This document shows positions 7,984 to 16,207 of a DNA stretch of 18,238 nt, in pieces. Location of the stretch: NCBI GenBank assembly GCA_948956705.1, contig CARCZS010000038.1, forward strand, positions 1 through 18,238, given 5' to 3'. How positions within the stretch are numbered: position 1 is the first letter of the stretch; each line of letters opens with the position of its first letter. Under the pieces are notes generated by a model. The model made no database searches. It saw only the letters and a list, made by a program, of their open reading frames with translations, and was not told the DNA's origin. The DNA comes from an uncultured Phocaeicola sp. (GTDB lineage: Bacteria > Bacteroidota > Bacteroidia > Bacteroidales > Bacteroidaceae). The position numbers and the translations under genes are program-made.

Positions 7984-8021
7984 TTTTTTGTATTAATCGT
8001 ATTGTGTGTATTAATTGTCTG

Positions 8022-8060
8022 GTGGCGGTCGATGTGAATCGGCCGTCACTTTATTTTGTT
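8022..8060 (+). terminator. Rho-independent terminator of the receptor operon
   Basis: A 12-bp stem (8022-8033 with 8038-8049, two G.T pairs) with loop GTGA is followed by a T-rich tract (TTTATTTTG). It lies 38 bases after the DUF4625 gene stop. Confidence 0.85.
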
Positions 8061-8110
8061 AGATGTCGCCAAAGAATAATTTTCTTCCAGGAGGTAATAA
8101 TCCGTTTGTA

Positions 8111-8154
8111 AATAGAATATTTGTTCTATAAATAGTGATAATTGTAGTTCTATT
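8111..8154. promoter_or_regulatory. Paired inverted repeats upstream of the sulfhydrylase promoter
   Basis: ATAGAA at 8112-8117 and TTCTAT at 8124-8129 form an inverted repeat with a 6-base spacer. A second pair, AATAG at 8131-8135 and CTATT at 8150-8154, follows at once. In AT-rich DNA this can be chance, but the position about 20-60 bases upstream of the -33 region suits a regulator site. No SAM riboswitch-like structure was recognised here. Confidence 0.2.
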
Positions 8155-8174
8155 TTCTTTATTTTTAGTATATC

Positions 8175-8205
8175 TTGTTTGATATAACTGCCTTTAATAC
8201 CTTTG
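8175..8205 (+). promoter_or_regulatory. Promoter of the O-acetylhomoserine sulfhydrylase gene
   Basis: TTG at 8175-8177 (or TTTG at 8178-8181) and TACCTTTG at 8198-8205 are spaced 20 (or 16) bases. The predicted start near 8209-8211 gives a leader of about 40 bases to the ATG at 8251. It also excludes an upstream in-frame start at 8203, which lies inside the -7 box. Confidence 0.7.
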
Positions 8206-8250
8206 CAACAGGTAAAAACAGAAATATATAACTTTAAAAAGATAAAGATT

Positions 8251-9537
8251 ATGGCTACAAAAAAATTACATTTCGAAACATTACAACTTCACGTAGGACA
8301 GGAACAGCCAGACCCGGCTACGGATGCTCGTGCAGTTCCTATTTATCAGACTACATCTTATGTATTTCATAACTCGGCACATGCAGCCGCACGTTTTGGT
8401 TTACAAGATCCGGGTAATATTTATGGGCGTCTGACTAATTCCACACAAGGTGTTTTTGAACAACGTGTGGCTGCATTGGAAGGGGGAGTGGCAGGACTTG
8501 CGGTAGCTTCCGGGGCTGCTGCCATTACTTATGCGTTTCAGAACATTACTCGTGCAGGTGATCATGTTGTAGCTGCAAAGACTATTTACGGAGGTACTTA
8601 TAACCTGCTGGCGCATACGTTGCCGACTTATGGTGTGACTGCTACATTTGTGGACCCTGGTGATCTTTCTAATTTTGAGAAAGCTATTCAGGAGAATACA
8701 AAGGCGGTGTTTATCGAGACTTTGGGGAATCCTAATTCGAATATTATAGATATAGAGGCTGTGGCGGAAATAGCACATCGCCATCACATACCTTTGATTA
8801 TTGATAACACTTTTGGTACTCCTTATCTGATTCGTCCCATCGAGCACGGAGCAGATATTGTGGTACATTCCGCTACAAAATTTATTGGTGGCCATGGAAC
8901 TTCACTGGGTGGCGTGATTGTTGATTCAGGTAAATTTGACTGGGTGGCATCAGGTAAATTCCCTCAACTGACAGAACCGGATCCTTGCTATCATGGGGTG
9001 CGTTTTGTAGAGGCGGCAGGTCCGGCTGCTTATGCTGTCCGTATTCGTGCTATTTTATTGCGTGATACCGGTGCAACTATCAGTCCGTTTAATGCTTTTA
9101 TTCTGTTGCAGGGATTGGAGACACTTTCATTGCGTGTGGAACGTCATGTAGAGAATGCGTTGAAAGTGGTGGAGCATTTGAAAAATCATCCGAAGATCAA
9201 GAAAGTAAATCACCCTTCCTTGCCGGAACATCCTGACCATGCTCTGTATCAGCGTTATTTCCCCAATGGAGCTAGTTCTATTTTCACTATCGAAGTGAAA
9301 GGTGGTCAGGAAGAAGCACATCGTTTCATCGATAGTTTGGAAATCTTTTCTTTATTGGCCAATGTCGCCGATGTGAAGTCATTGGTTATCCATCCTGCCA
9401 GTACCACTCACTCCCAGTTGAATGCGGAAGAATTGGCGGAACAGGGTATTTATCCGGGGACAGTGCGTTTATCAATAGGTACGGAACATATAGATGATTT
9501 GCTGGCCGATTTGGATCAGGCATTAGCTGGAATTTAA
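8251..9537 (+). CDS. O-acetylhomoserine aminocarboxypropyltransferase/cysteine synthase (PLP-dependent)
   Basis: A 428-aa cytosolic enzyme of the Cys/Met-metabolism PLP family. By length and sequence it is the MetY-type O-acetyl-L-homoserine sulfhydrylase, which makes homocysteine from O-acetylhomoserine and sulfide in methionine synthesis. Visible features are the N-terminal [11 protein letters not shown], the YxR element [10 protein letters not shown] (57-66), the glycine-rich SGAAA loop at 87-91 and DNTFGTP at 185-191. The PLP lysine is Lys210 in [11 protein letters not shown]. The C-terminal half carries the substrate-binding segment ending [10 protein letters not shown]. The extra residues compared with cystathionine gamma-synthase (about 380 aa) support MetY over MetB. 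The gene stands alone with its own promoter. Cysteine synthase side activity is common in the family. I leave the symbol blank because metY and related names are used inconsistently. Confidence 0.92.
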   Translation: MATKKLHFETLQLHVGQEQPDPATDARAVPIYQTTSYVFHNSAHAAARFGLQDPGNIYGRLTNSTQGVFEQRVAALEGGVAGLAVASGAAAITYAFQNITRAGDHVVAAKTIYGGTYNLLAHTLPTYGVTATFVDPGDLSNFEKAIQENTKAVFIETLGNPNSNIIDIEAVAEIAHRHHIPLIIDNTFGTPYLIRPIEHGADIVVHSATKFIGGHGTSLGGVIVDSGKFDWVASGKFPQLTEPDPCYHGVRFVEAAGPAAYAVRIRAILLRDTGATISPFNAFILLQGLETLSLRVERHVENALKVVEHLKNHPKIKKVNHPSLPEHPDHALYQRYFPNGASSIFTIEVKGGQEEAHRFIDSLEIFSLLANVADVKSLVIHPASTTHSQLNAEELAEQGIYPGTVRLSIGTEHIDDLLADLDQALAGI

Positions 9538-9602
9538 TAAGATATATTAATAGAATAAGGAATATTACTACAATATAAAATCAATATATGGATAAGAAGT
9601 GT

Positions 9603-9660
9603 ATGCCGGAGGTTTGTGTAAAGATACATTATACATGCTTCTGGCATTACTTTATTTTTA
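9603..9660 (+). terminator. Possible weak terminator after the sulfhydrylase gene
   Basis: ATGCCGGA (9603-9610) pairs with TCTGGCAT (9640-9647), and an inner 5-bp stem (9616-9620 with 9632-9636) is possible. An AT-rich tract (9648-9660) follows. The long interrupted loop makes this tentative. The rest of 9538-9792 holds a short second hairpin (9684-9698, followed by CTTTTTT) and a near-consensus -7 AATTTTTG at 9720-9727, but no convincing promoter for the permease. Confidence 0.3.
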
Positions 9661-9792
9661 CTGATAAAAAAGGATAGATCATTAATCCAAATAGGATTCT
9701 TTTTTGTTATTAAAAAAAGAATTTTTGCGGAAGTGGGGTTTCAAAGGCTTAATTTAAGAGTTTATGGATACCGTTTCTTTAACTTAAATACA

Positions 9793-11298
9793 ATGGTTAT
9801 GAATCTAGTCCTTGCTATTATTCCGGTATTGCTATTAATTATCCTGATGGCGTTTTTTAAAATGTCCGGTGACAAAAGTAGTGTGATTTCCCTTGTCGTT
9901 ACTATGCTGATTGCTTTTTTCGGCTTTCATTTTCCGGTAAACGATTTGCTGTCTTCTTTTCTGTATGGTGCATTGAAAGCTGTTTCTCCTATTCTGATTA
10001 TTATTTTGATGGCGATATTCAGCTATAATGTTTTATTGAAGACTGAAAAAATGGAGATTATCAAGCAACAGTTTTCTTCTATTTCTACCGATAAAAGTAT
10101 TCAGGTATTGCTGTTGACATGGGGATTTGGCGGCTTGCTTGAAGCTATGGCAGGATTTGGTACGGCAGTGGCTATACCGGCGGCGATTCTTGTCAGTCTC
10201 GGATTCAAACCGGTCTTTTCGGCAACAGTCAGTTTGATTGCCAATAGTGTGGCTACTGCTTTTGGGGCTATTGGTACACCGGTCTTGGTATTGGCGAAAG
10301 AAACGAATCTGGATGTATTGGTGCTAAGCGCCAATGTCGTGTTGCAGCTTTCGGTACTGATGTTTCTCATTCCTTTCGTATTGCTGTTCCTGACCGATTC
10401 GAAATTAAAATCCTTACCTAAAAATATTTTCCTGTCTTTGTTGGTCGGTGGTGTCTCATTAGGCAGCCAGTATATTGCCGCCCGCTATATGGGGGCGGAG
10501 TCTCCGGCTATTATTGGAAGTATTTTATCTATCATTGTTATTGTAGCCTATGGCAAACTGACTGCTTCTAAAGAGGAAAAAGCAAGGAAAAGCACATTGA
10601 AAGGGCTAGAGGTACTGAACGCGTGGAGTATCTATCTTCTTATCTTGTTCTTGATTGTTCTGACTAGTCCGTTGTTTCCCGGTTTACGTACAACACTTGA
10701 AAATAATTGGGTGACCCGTATCAGTCTTCCGATTAATGATTCAACTATGAATTATACGGTTTCTTGGCTGACCCATGCGGGAGTTTTACTTTTTGTAGGC
10801 ACGTTTGTCGGCGGGCTGATACAGGGAGCCAAGATATGGGAGCTGTTTGCTGTACTCTGGAATACGGTAAAGCAGTTAAAGAAAACTTTTATCACGGTAA
10901 TTTGTCTGGTGAGTTTGTCCACTATCATGGATACGGCAGGTATGATTTCAGTTATAGCCACTGCTTTGGCAGTTGCTACAGGAAGTCTTTATCCGTTGTT
11001 TGCCCCTGTTATAGGTTGCCTGGGTACCTTTATTACGGGCAGTGACACTTCTTCAAATATTTTGTTCGGCAAATTACAGGCTAATGTGGCCGGGCATATT
11101 CAAGTAAGTCCCGACTGGTTGTCGGCAGCCAATACGGTGGGGGCGACAGGTGGAAAAATAATTTCTCCGCAAAGTATCGCTATTGCCACTTCTGCCGGAA
11201 ACCAACAGGGAAAAGAAGGAGAAATCCTAAAATCCGCCATTCCATATGCATTGGCGTATGTGTTGATAACCGGAGTGATTGTTTATATTTTCAGCTGA
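9793..11298 (+). CDS. LctP/LldP-family lactate permease
   Basis: A 501-aa polytopic inner-membrane protein of the L-lactate permease family (lactate or glycolate with H+). Around a dozen hydrophobic helices are visible from the first (NLVLAIIPVLLLII) onward. Family signatures are clear: EAMAGFGTAVAIPAAILVSLGF in the first third, IANSVATAFGAIGTPV soon after, and near the C-terminus FITGSDTSSNILFGKLQ and GGKIISPQSIAIAT. An upstream GTG at 9733 keeps the frame open, but the added residues are polar and precede the membrane start, so ATG 9793 (or ATG 9799) is preferred. It is slightly shorter than the usual 530-560 aa. It appears monocistronic. In a gut anaerobe it could import or export lactate; direction and exact substrate are not deducible. 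Confidence 0.92.
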   Translation: MVMNLVLAIIPVLLLIILMAFFKMSGDKSSVISLVVTMLIAFFGFHFPVNDLLSSFLYGALKAVSPILIIILMAIFSYNVLLKTEKMEIIKQQFSSISTDKSIQVLLLTWGFGGLLEAMAGFGTAVAIPAAILVSLGFKPVFSATVSLIANSVATAFGAIGTPVLVLAKETNLDVLVLSANVVLQLSVLMFLIPFVLLFLTDSKLKSLPKNIFLSLLVGGVSLGSQYIAARYMGAESPAIIGSILSIIVIVAYGKLTASKEEKARKSTLKGLEVLNAWSIYLLILFLIVLTSPLFPGLRTTLENNWVTRISLPINDSTMNYTVSWLTHAGVLLFVGTFVGGLIQGAKIWELFAVLWNTVKQLKKTFITVICLVSLSTIMDTAGMISVIATALAVATGSLYPLFAPVIGCLGTFITGSDTSSNILFGKLQANVAGHIQVSPDWLSAANTVGATGGKIISPQSIAIATSAGNQQGKEGEILKSAIPYALAYVLITGVIVYIFS

Positions 11299-11467
11299 TA
11301 ATCGTTTGTAAATTCAAGAGGGCGTTTTAATATTGCCTGTTATGGATTGAAATACCCTGTAAACGAGGATCAACTGTTGAAAAATCGTAAAAAAAGAGAT
11401 GGATAGGAGATTTATTGCCAAAAAAGAATTTAATTTGAACCGTTTTATAATTTATAAAAAAAAGAAC

Positions 11468-11641
11468 ATGAACGAATTAATTGCTAAAATCAAAGAATTG
11501 AACGAAGCTTTTATGTCTGATGCAGCATTGCAGATTGAAAAAGGTAACAAAGCTGCAGGAACACGCGCACGTAAAGCATCATTGGAATTGGAAAAACTGA
11601 TGAAAGAATTTAGAAAAGCATCTTTGGAAGCTTCTAAATAA
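11468..11641 (+). CDS. Histone H1-like protein (Hc1 family), 57 aa
   Basis: A very short basic and acidic helical protein matching the Bacteroidales histone H1/Hc1-like family. It has an N-terminal amphipathic helix (ELIAKIKELNEAF), a central basic loop (KGNKAAGTRARKAS) and a second helix (LELEKLMKEFRKASLEASK). The KAAGTRARKASLELEK segment is the part I recognise. Family members are predicted nucleoid-associated proteins, but direct evidence in Bacteroidetes is sparse. A longer in-frame start at 11399 would add 23 residues unlike the family, so ATG 11468 is chosen. The leader upstream is AT-rich with no perfect promoter (TTAATTTG at 11430-11437 is one mismatch off). A strong UUCG-loop terminator follows 29 bases after the stop, suggesting a compact, highly transcribed gene. 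Confidence 0.85.
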   Translation: MNELIAKIKELNEAFMSDAALQIEKGNKAAGTRARKASLELEKLMKEFRKASLEASK

Positions 11642-11670
11642 TCCTTCATTCGTCTTTTAAAGATTTTTAT

Positions 11671-11701
11671 AAGCCATCCTTCGGGGTGGCTTTCTTATTT
11701 T
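11671..11701 (+). terminator. Terminator of the Hc1-like gene with UUCG tetraloop
   Basis: A 9-bp stem (11671-11679 with 11684-11692, one T.G pair) closed by C-UUCG-G is followed by TCTTATTTT. This is one of the clearest terminators in the window. Confidence 0.9.
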
Positions 11702-11737
11702 CTACCAGGTTTTGCTTTTATTTCGGGGGATAATTGA

Positions 11738-11778
11738 TATTTTTGTATTTTTATTGGTGGGTGGTTAACCTAAAGGAG
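11738..11778 (+). promoter_or_regulatory. -7 element and Shine-Dalgarno of the kinase operon
   Basis: TATTTTTG at 11738-11745 is a perfect -7 box. The nearest TTTG (11711-11714) is 23 bases upstream, somewhat far for a -33 element. AAAGGAG at 11772-11778 is a strong Shine-Dalgarno, unusual here, 5 bases before the ATG at 11784 and 11 before the in-frame ATG at 11790. Confidence 0.55.
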
Positions 11779-11783
11779 AAGGG

Positions 11784-14700
11784 ATGTTTATGAAGAATAT
11801 GTGTCTATTGCCTGTATGGGCGGTTTTATTGATTATAGCAGGGACTTTCTTTTCTTGTGAAAAGAAGAAGGATATGGCTATATACCGTCAGGCGGATTCT
11901 TTGAACTTGCTTTCTTATCGTATGCGCTATAAAAATTTGGACACAGCGTGTAAAGCGGCGCATGACGCCTACAAACTGGCGGATGGATTCCCCTCCCTGC
12001 GTGCCGGGGCATTGAATAATCAGGGTTTCTGCGCCTTTATCCACATGGACTTTGAAAAAGCCGAAGATCTTTTTCTTCGCGTATATGAGGAATCAAACAA
12101 TGAATTGGAATGTTTGATAGCAGATATCGGTATGATGAAAATTTGTCAGCGTACCGCCATGAACAAGGAGTTCTATGATTATCGTAACAGTGCGTTACGG
12201 CGTATGAAGCGTATCAGTGATGATCGTTCTGCTATAACCGATCCCGGAGAGCTGGAGCGGCTTAATTATGCCCGTTCCGAGTTTTTCATTGCTTCTGCCA
12301 TCTATTACTATTATTTGCAGCAGGAACAGCAGTCTTTGGAGGCGATTAATGAAATAAAAGTAGACGAGGCGCTGGAAAGTGATACTGCCCAATTGCTCTA
12401 TTATTATTATATGAAAGGGTCTGGCGGTATGTATGAAGCGGATACACCGCAGGATGTGGTATTGGGTGAGTTTAACTATCTGATAGAATGTCTGGGTATC
12501 AGCAGGGAATACGGGTATGTCTATTTCGAGGCGAATGCATCTCAGGCAATGGCAGAATTGCTGAAAGAGAGGAAAAATTTCGATTTGATAATGGAAAGGC
12601 GTCCCAATGTGATGCGTGCCATCAATAGCGAGGACTTGTCGTGGGAGGAATTGACCATGCGTTTTGCCTGGCAGGCTTTGGATTTGTTCAAAAAATATGG
12701 AGATTTGTATCAGATTTCGGGTACATACCGCACTTTGGCGTCGTGCAGCAACGAGCAAGGCAGGTATGAAGACGCGCTGCATTACTTGTCGGAAGCATTG
12801 GGGTACGTCAATCGGCATCACGAGAAATATTACCATTGTACGGATACCATGGACAGGCTACGTCCGTATGTTCCCATGGCTACCACTTCCATTGAACTGG
12901 AATGGATTAATGACGATGGTATAAAAAGTGTTCCCGAATGGATTGCCCGTTTCCGTGAACAATTGAGTGTAACATATGCAGCGTTAGGAATGAAACCCCA
13001 GTCGGATTATAATCGTAATATTTATCTGGATATTTTGGACTACACCCGCCAGGACAAAGAATTGGAGAGTCGTTATAATGCGTTGGAGAAGGAATCGGAA
13101 GCCTTGAACGGACTTCTGGTGGTAGTGGTGATTGGTATCGTTGTCCTTATCATTCTATTTTGGATATTGAATAAAAGATGGCGTGTGCGGAATGCTCTTT
13201 ATATTGATAAGTTGAAACGTACTTTGGAAATATGCCGTAAGATAACGGCTTCCGTACCCATTGATGCGGGGGAGATAGAGGATGTGACAAAAGCGGTAGT
13301 TGCCTCGGTGAAAGAGGATATCCTTTCGTTGGTGGGAGCGACGGACTTCCGTATTGTGGCTGAAAATGGAGAGGGGAATGAGGTGCCGGGGCAAGGGATT
13401 TGTACAAGTTTTATCTTGAATATTCCGGGCAGGGAACAACCTTTGGGCGAGGTGCACCTGTATTCGGAGCACAAAATGAAGAAAGATGATAAAGCACTGA
13501 TGAGGGTCATTACACCTTACATTTCGTGGACACTGGAGAATGGACTGGCTTTTATTTCGTTGGGCGATGAACGGAAACGGCTGGAAAAGGAGCAATATGT
13601 CCATGAACAGCATTTGGCGGAGAATAAACGGCAGAATCTGGTGAAGAAAGCCTGTCTGTTTATTGTCACAGGCATTATGCCTTATATAGACCGAATCATG
13701 AATGAAGTGCATAAACTAACCGCACACAACTACATTCAGAACGAAGAAATAAAAGAAAGCAAATACCGTTATATCGACGAACTGATTACCCGTATCAATG
13801 AGTATAATGATATTTTGGCCTTATGGATTAAGATGCGGCAGGGGACACTGAGTTTGAATATAGAGAATTTTGAGTTGAATTCCCTTTTTGATGTACTGGT
13901 AAAAGGGCGTAAGACTTTCGAGATGAAACAACAGACTCTGACCATAGAGCCGACTGCCGCCATTGTGAAAGCGGATAAGGCTCTGACGCTTTTCATGATA
14001 AATACATTGACGGAAAACGCCCGTAAATATACGCAGCCGGGAGGAAATGTTTCTGTTTATGCGCAGGAAACGGAATCTTACGTGGAGATTTCGGTGAAAG
14101 ATGACGGTCCGGGACTTTCACAGGAAGATGTGGAGCGTATTCTGAGTGAGAAAGTTTATGATTCGGGTAAAATCGGATTGCAGACCAGCGAAAATGTCAG
14201 CGAATTGCAGAAGAATAAAGGTCACGGTTTCGGTTTGATGAATTGCAAAGGCATTATTGATAAATATAAGAAGACCAATGAGATATTCCGGGTCTGCCTG
14301 TTCCGGATAGAAAGTGAATTGGGGAAAGGCAGCCGTTTCTATTTCCGTTTGCCCAAAGGAGTGCGCAAAACGTTGATGTTGGTGTTGGTCGCTTTTCTTC
14401 CTGTCCTGGCAGGATGTAATGAGGGGAGGGAGAAAGATGGGAAAGCTGAACAGCTCACTGTCAATGATTCCATTCAGCGATATGATAAATTATTGGCTGT
14501 TGCGAATGAATATGCATACGATGTTTACAATTGTAACATTGATGGATTATATCAACAGGCATTGTGTTATGCGGACAGTGCTCTATATTGTTTGAATAAG
14601 CATTATATTATGTATTCGGGCAGCAAAGGGCCTTTGTTGGAATTGGAAGGAGAGGGGGTAGCAGCGGATTTAGATTGGTTCAACCGGCATTTTGATACCG

Positions 14701-16187
14701 ATTACTATGCCTTGCTGGATGTTCGCAACGAGGCAGCAGTCGCCTTTTTGGCTTTAGGTAATCTGGAGGCTTATCGTTATAACAATAATGCTTATACGGC
14801 GCTGTACAAACAGATCAGTGAGGACACCTCATTGGAGCAATATTGCCGCCAGATGCAGCTTTCTGCCAATAATAAGACGGTGGCTATCATTCTTTGTGTG
14901 GTTATTTTGTTGGTATTGCTGGTGGGATATTATATTCTGTATTTCCGCCACCGTTTGATTTATCGTTATAACTTGGAACAGGTGTTGGAAATCAACAAGC
15001 AGGTGTTTTCGGCCTCTTTGCTTGACGGAAGAGCCGACCGGGATATTGCTGCAAGTCTGGTCAAGGATATGTTTGAAACGGTAAATGAGTTGCTGCCCGT
15101 TGATGTGTTGGGCGTAGCGGTTTATAGTGAAGACAACCACAGCTTGAATTATGCTTTTTCACCGGTGGAGGATGAGAATGAAGAAATGCGTGAGATGATG
15201 GCTCGTAGTTTTGACGCGAAGACACCTTATTGGCGTGAGAAAGATAGGGTAAAATGTTTGCCCTTGTGGGTGGAAGCAGGTAACGAGAATCGTTGCACGG
15301 GTGTGCTGGCATTGAAAATCGCTTTGCCTGTGGAGCGTGAGGACGACCGCTTGATGCTGGAGCTTGTGGCCGGATATGTAGCCATCATTGTATATAATGC
15401 AGTGGTACTGATGGCGCAGAAATATCGGGATATAGAAAGTGCGCAGGATGATGCGCGCCGAGCCATACGGGAGGAAAACCAGTTGCATGTGCAAAATCTG
15501 GTATTGGACAATTGCTTGTCAACCATTAAGCATGAGACAATCTATTATCCTAACCGGATAAAACAGATTATCGACAGGTTGAACACCCGTCAGGCTGGAG
15601 AAAACGAAGCTGTGCAAGTAGAAACGATTGGTGAGTTGATCAGTTATTATAAGGATATATTTACTTTGCTGAGTTCATGCGCCGCACGTCAGTTGGAAGA
15701 AATTACTTTCCGCAGAGGTGTTGTGAAAGCCGGCGAACTGGCCGATTATGCGGTACGGTATATAAAACGTGCTGGAAAACGTATGCCGCATCGGGTAGAA
15801 CTGAGGACGGAGGTGGAACATGTTTCCGTATTGGGAGATGTCATTCAGCTGAAGTTTATGTTGGAGAATTTAATAGATGAAGCGCTATCATACGAGGTGG
15901 ATGGTATTTTGGAATTGTGTATTTATAAGGATAAGGATTTTGTGCGGTTTGATTTCCGCGATACGCGTCGCGAAAAGTCGCAGGAGGAGTTGAACTTGTT
16001 GTTCTACCCGCATCTGTCTCGTATGAAGCAGGGGCAGGAAGGAGTTCTGACCGGTACGGAATACCTTATTTGTAAGCAGGTGATTCGTGACCATGATGAA
16101 TTTGCCGGAAGACGCGGTTGCCGTATCAATGCGCAGCCTGCCGCTGAAGGAGGGTTCACCGTATGGTTCACCCTGCCTGCCCGTTGA
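11784..16187 (+). CDS. Tandem double sensor histidine kinase (1467 aa), DUF5112/DUF5113-like
   Basis: A giant membrane sensor made of two homologous halves. Half 1: signal/anchor helix with lipobox-like FFSC25; helical TPR-like periplasmic sensor (30-425); membrane helix 443-462; GAF-like domain (495-592); coiled region and DHp-like helix (600-690); ATPase domain with N-box Asn745, G1 DDGPG (773-777) and G2 GHGFGL (813-818). Half 2: helix with lipobox LAGC878; sensor (880-1030); membrane helix 1032-1053; GAF-like (1085-1210); DHp with His1250 in KHETIYYP; decayed ATPase domain to 1467. QNLVxxxCL occurs at 617-625 and 1237-1245 in identical register. This puts Gly630 where half 2 has His1250. 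Asn745 corresponds to Glu1366, and half 2 lacks G1 and G2. A response regulator follows 20 bases later. DUF names are from memory; the halves could be separate genes in relatives. Confidence 0.88.
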   Translation: MFMKNMCLLPVWAVLLIIAGTFFSCEKKKDMAIYRQADSLNLLSYRMRYKNLDTACKAAHDAYKLADGFPSLRAGALNNQGFCAFIHMDFEKAEDLFLRVYEESNNELECLIADIGMMKICQRTAMNKEFYDYRNSALRRMKRISDDRSAITDPGELERLNYARSEFFIASAIYYYYLQQEQQSLEAINEIKVDEALESDTAQLLYYYYMKGSGGMYEADTPQDVVLGEFNYLIECLGISREYGYVYFEANASQAMAELLKERKNFDLIMERRPNVMRAINSEDLSWEELTMRFAWQALDLFKKYGDLYQISGTYRTLASCSNEQGRYEDALHYLSEALGYVNRHHEKYYHCTDTMDRLRPYVPMATTSIELEWINDDGIKSVPEWIARFREQLSVTYAALGMKPQSDYNRNIYLDILDYTRQDKELESRYNALEKESEALNGLLVVVVIGIVVLIILFWILNKRWRVRNALYIDKLKRTLEICRKITASVPIDAGEIEDVTKAVVASVKEDILSLVGATDFRIVAENGEGNEVPGQGICTSFILNIPGREQPLGEVHLYSEHKMKKDDKALMRVITPYISWTLENGLAFISLGDERKRLEKEQYVHEQHLAENKRQNLVKKACLFIVTGIMPYIDRIMNEVHKLTAHNYIQNEEIKESKYRYIDELITRINEYNDILALWIKMRQGTLSLNIENFELNSLFDVLVKGRKTFEMKQQTLTIEPTAAIVKADKALTLFMINTLTENARKYTQPGGNVSVYAQETESYVEISVKDDGPGLSQEDVERILSEKVYDSGKIGLQTSENVSELQKNKGHGFGLMNCKGIIDKYKKTNEIFRVCLFRIESELGKGSRFYFRLPKGVRKTLMLVLVAFLPVLAGCNEGREKDGKAEQLTVNDSIQRYDKLLAVANEYAYDVYNCNIDGLYQQALCYADSALYCLNKHYIMYSGSKGPLLELEGEGVAADLDWFNRHFDTDYYALLDVRNEAAVAFLALGNLEAYRYNNNAYTALYKQISEDTSLEQYCRQMQLSANNKTVAIILCVVILLVLLVGYYILYFRHRLIYRYNLEQVLEINKQVFSASLLDGRADRDIAASLVKDMFETVNELLPVDVLGVAVYSEDNHSLNYAFSPVEDENEEMREMMARSFDAKTPYWREKDRVKCLPLWVEAGNENRCTGVLALKIALPVEREDDRLMLELVAGYVAIIVYNAVVLMAQKYRDIESAQDDARRAIREENQLHVQNLVLDNCLSTIKHETIYYPNRIKQIIDRLNTRQAGENEAVQVETIGELISYYKDIFTLLSSCAARQLEEITFRRGVVKAGELADYAVRYIKRAGKRMPHRVELRTEVEHVSVLGDVIQLKFMLENLIDEALSYEVDGILELCIYKDKDFVRFDFRDTRREKSQEELNLLFYPHLSRMKQGQEGVLTGTEYLICKQVIRDHDEFAGRRGCRINAQPAAEGGFTVWFTLPAR

Positions 16188-16207
16188 ATGTAGAATGTAA
16201 AAAAACA

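Noticed and set aside
8203..8250. Upstream in-frame start for the sulfhydrylase.
   Set aside because: It falls inside the -7 element TACCTTTG and adds residues absent from the family; ATG 8251 gives the expected N-terminus.
8061..8250. SAM-type riboswitch in the leader of the methionine-related gene.
   Set aside because: The predicted leader is only about 40 bases and I see no multi-stem structure or conserved SAM riboswitch core.
13155..13712. Long minus-strand frames opposite the kinase gene.
   Set aside because: These are antisense shadows of the large coding frame, overlap one another, and contain no recognisable motifs.
14300..14420. Sequencing error or frameshift as the cause of the fused kinase.
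   Set aside because: The frame runs without any shift through both halves, the topology at the junction is sensible, and the two halves show complementary loss of function, which suggests a stable fusion. A lost stop codon cannot be excluded from one sequence.
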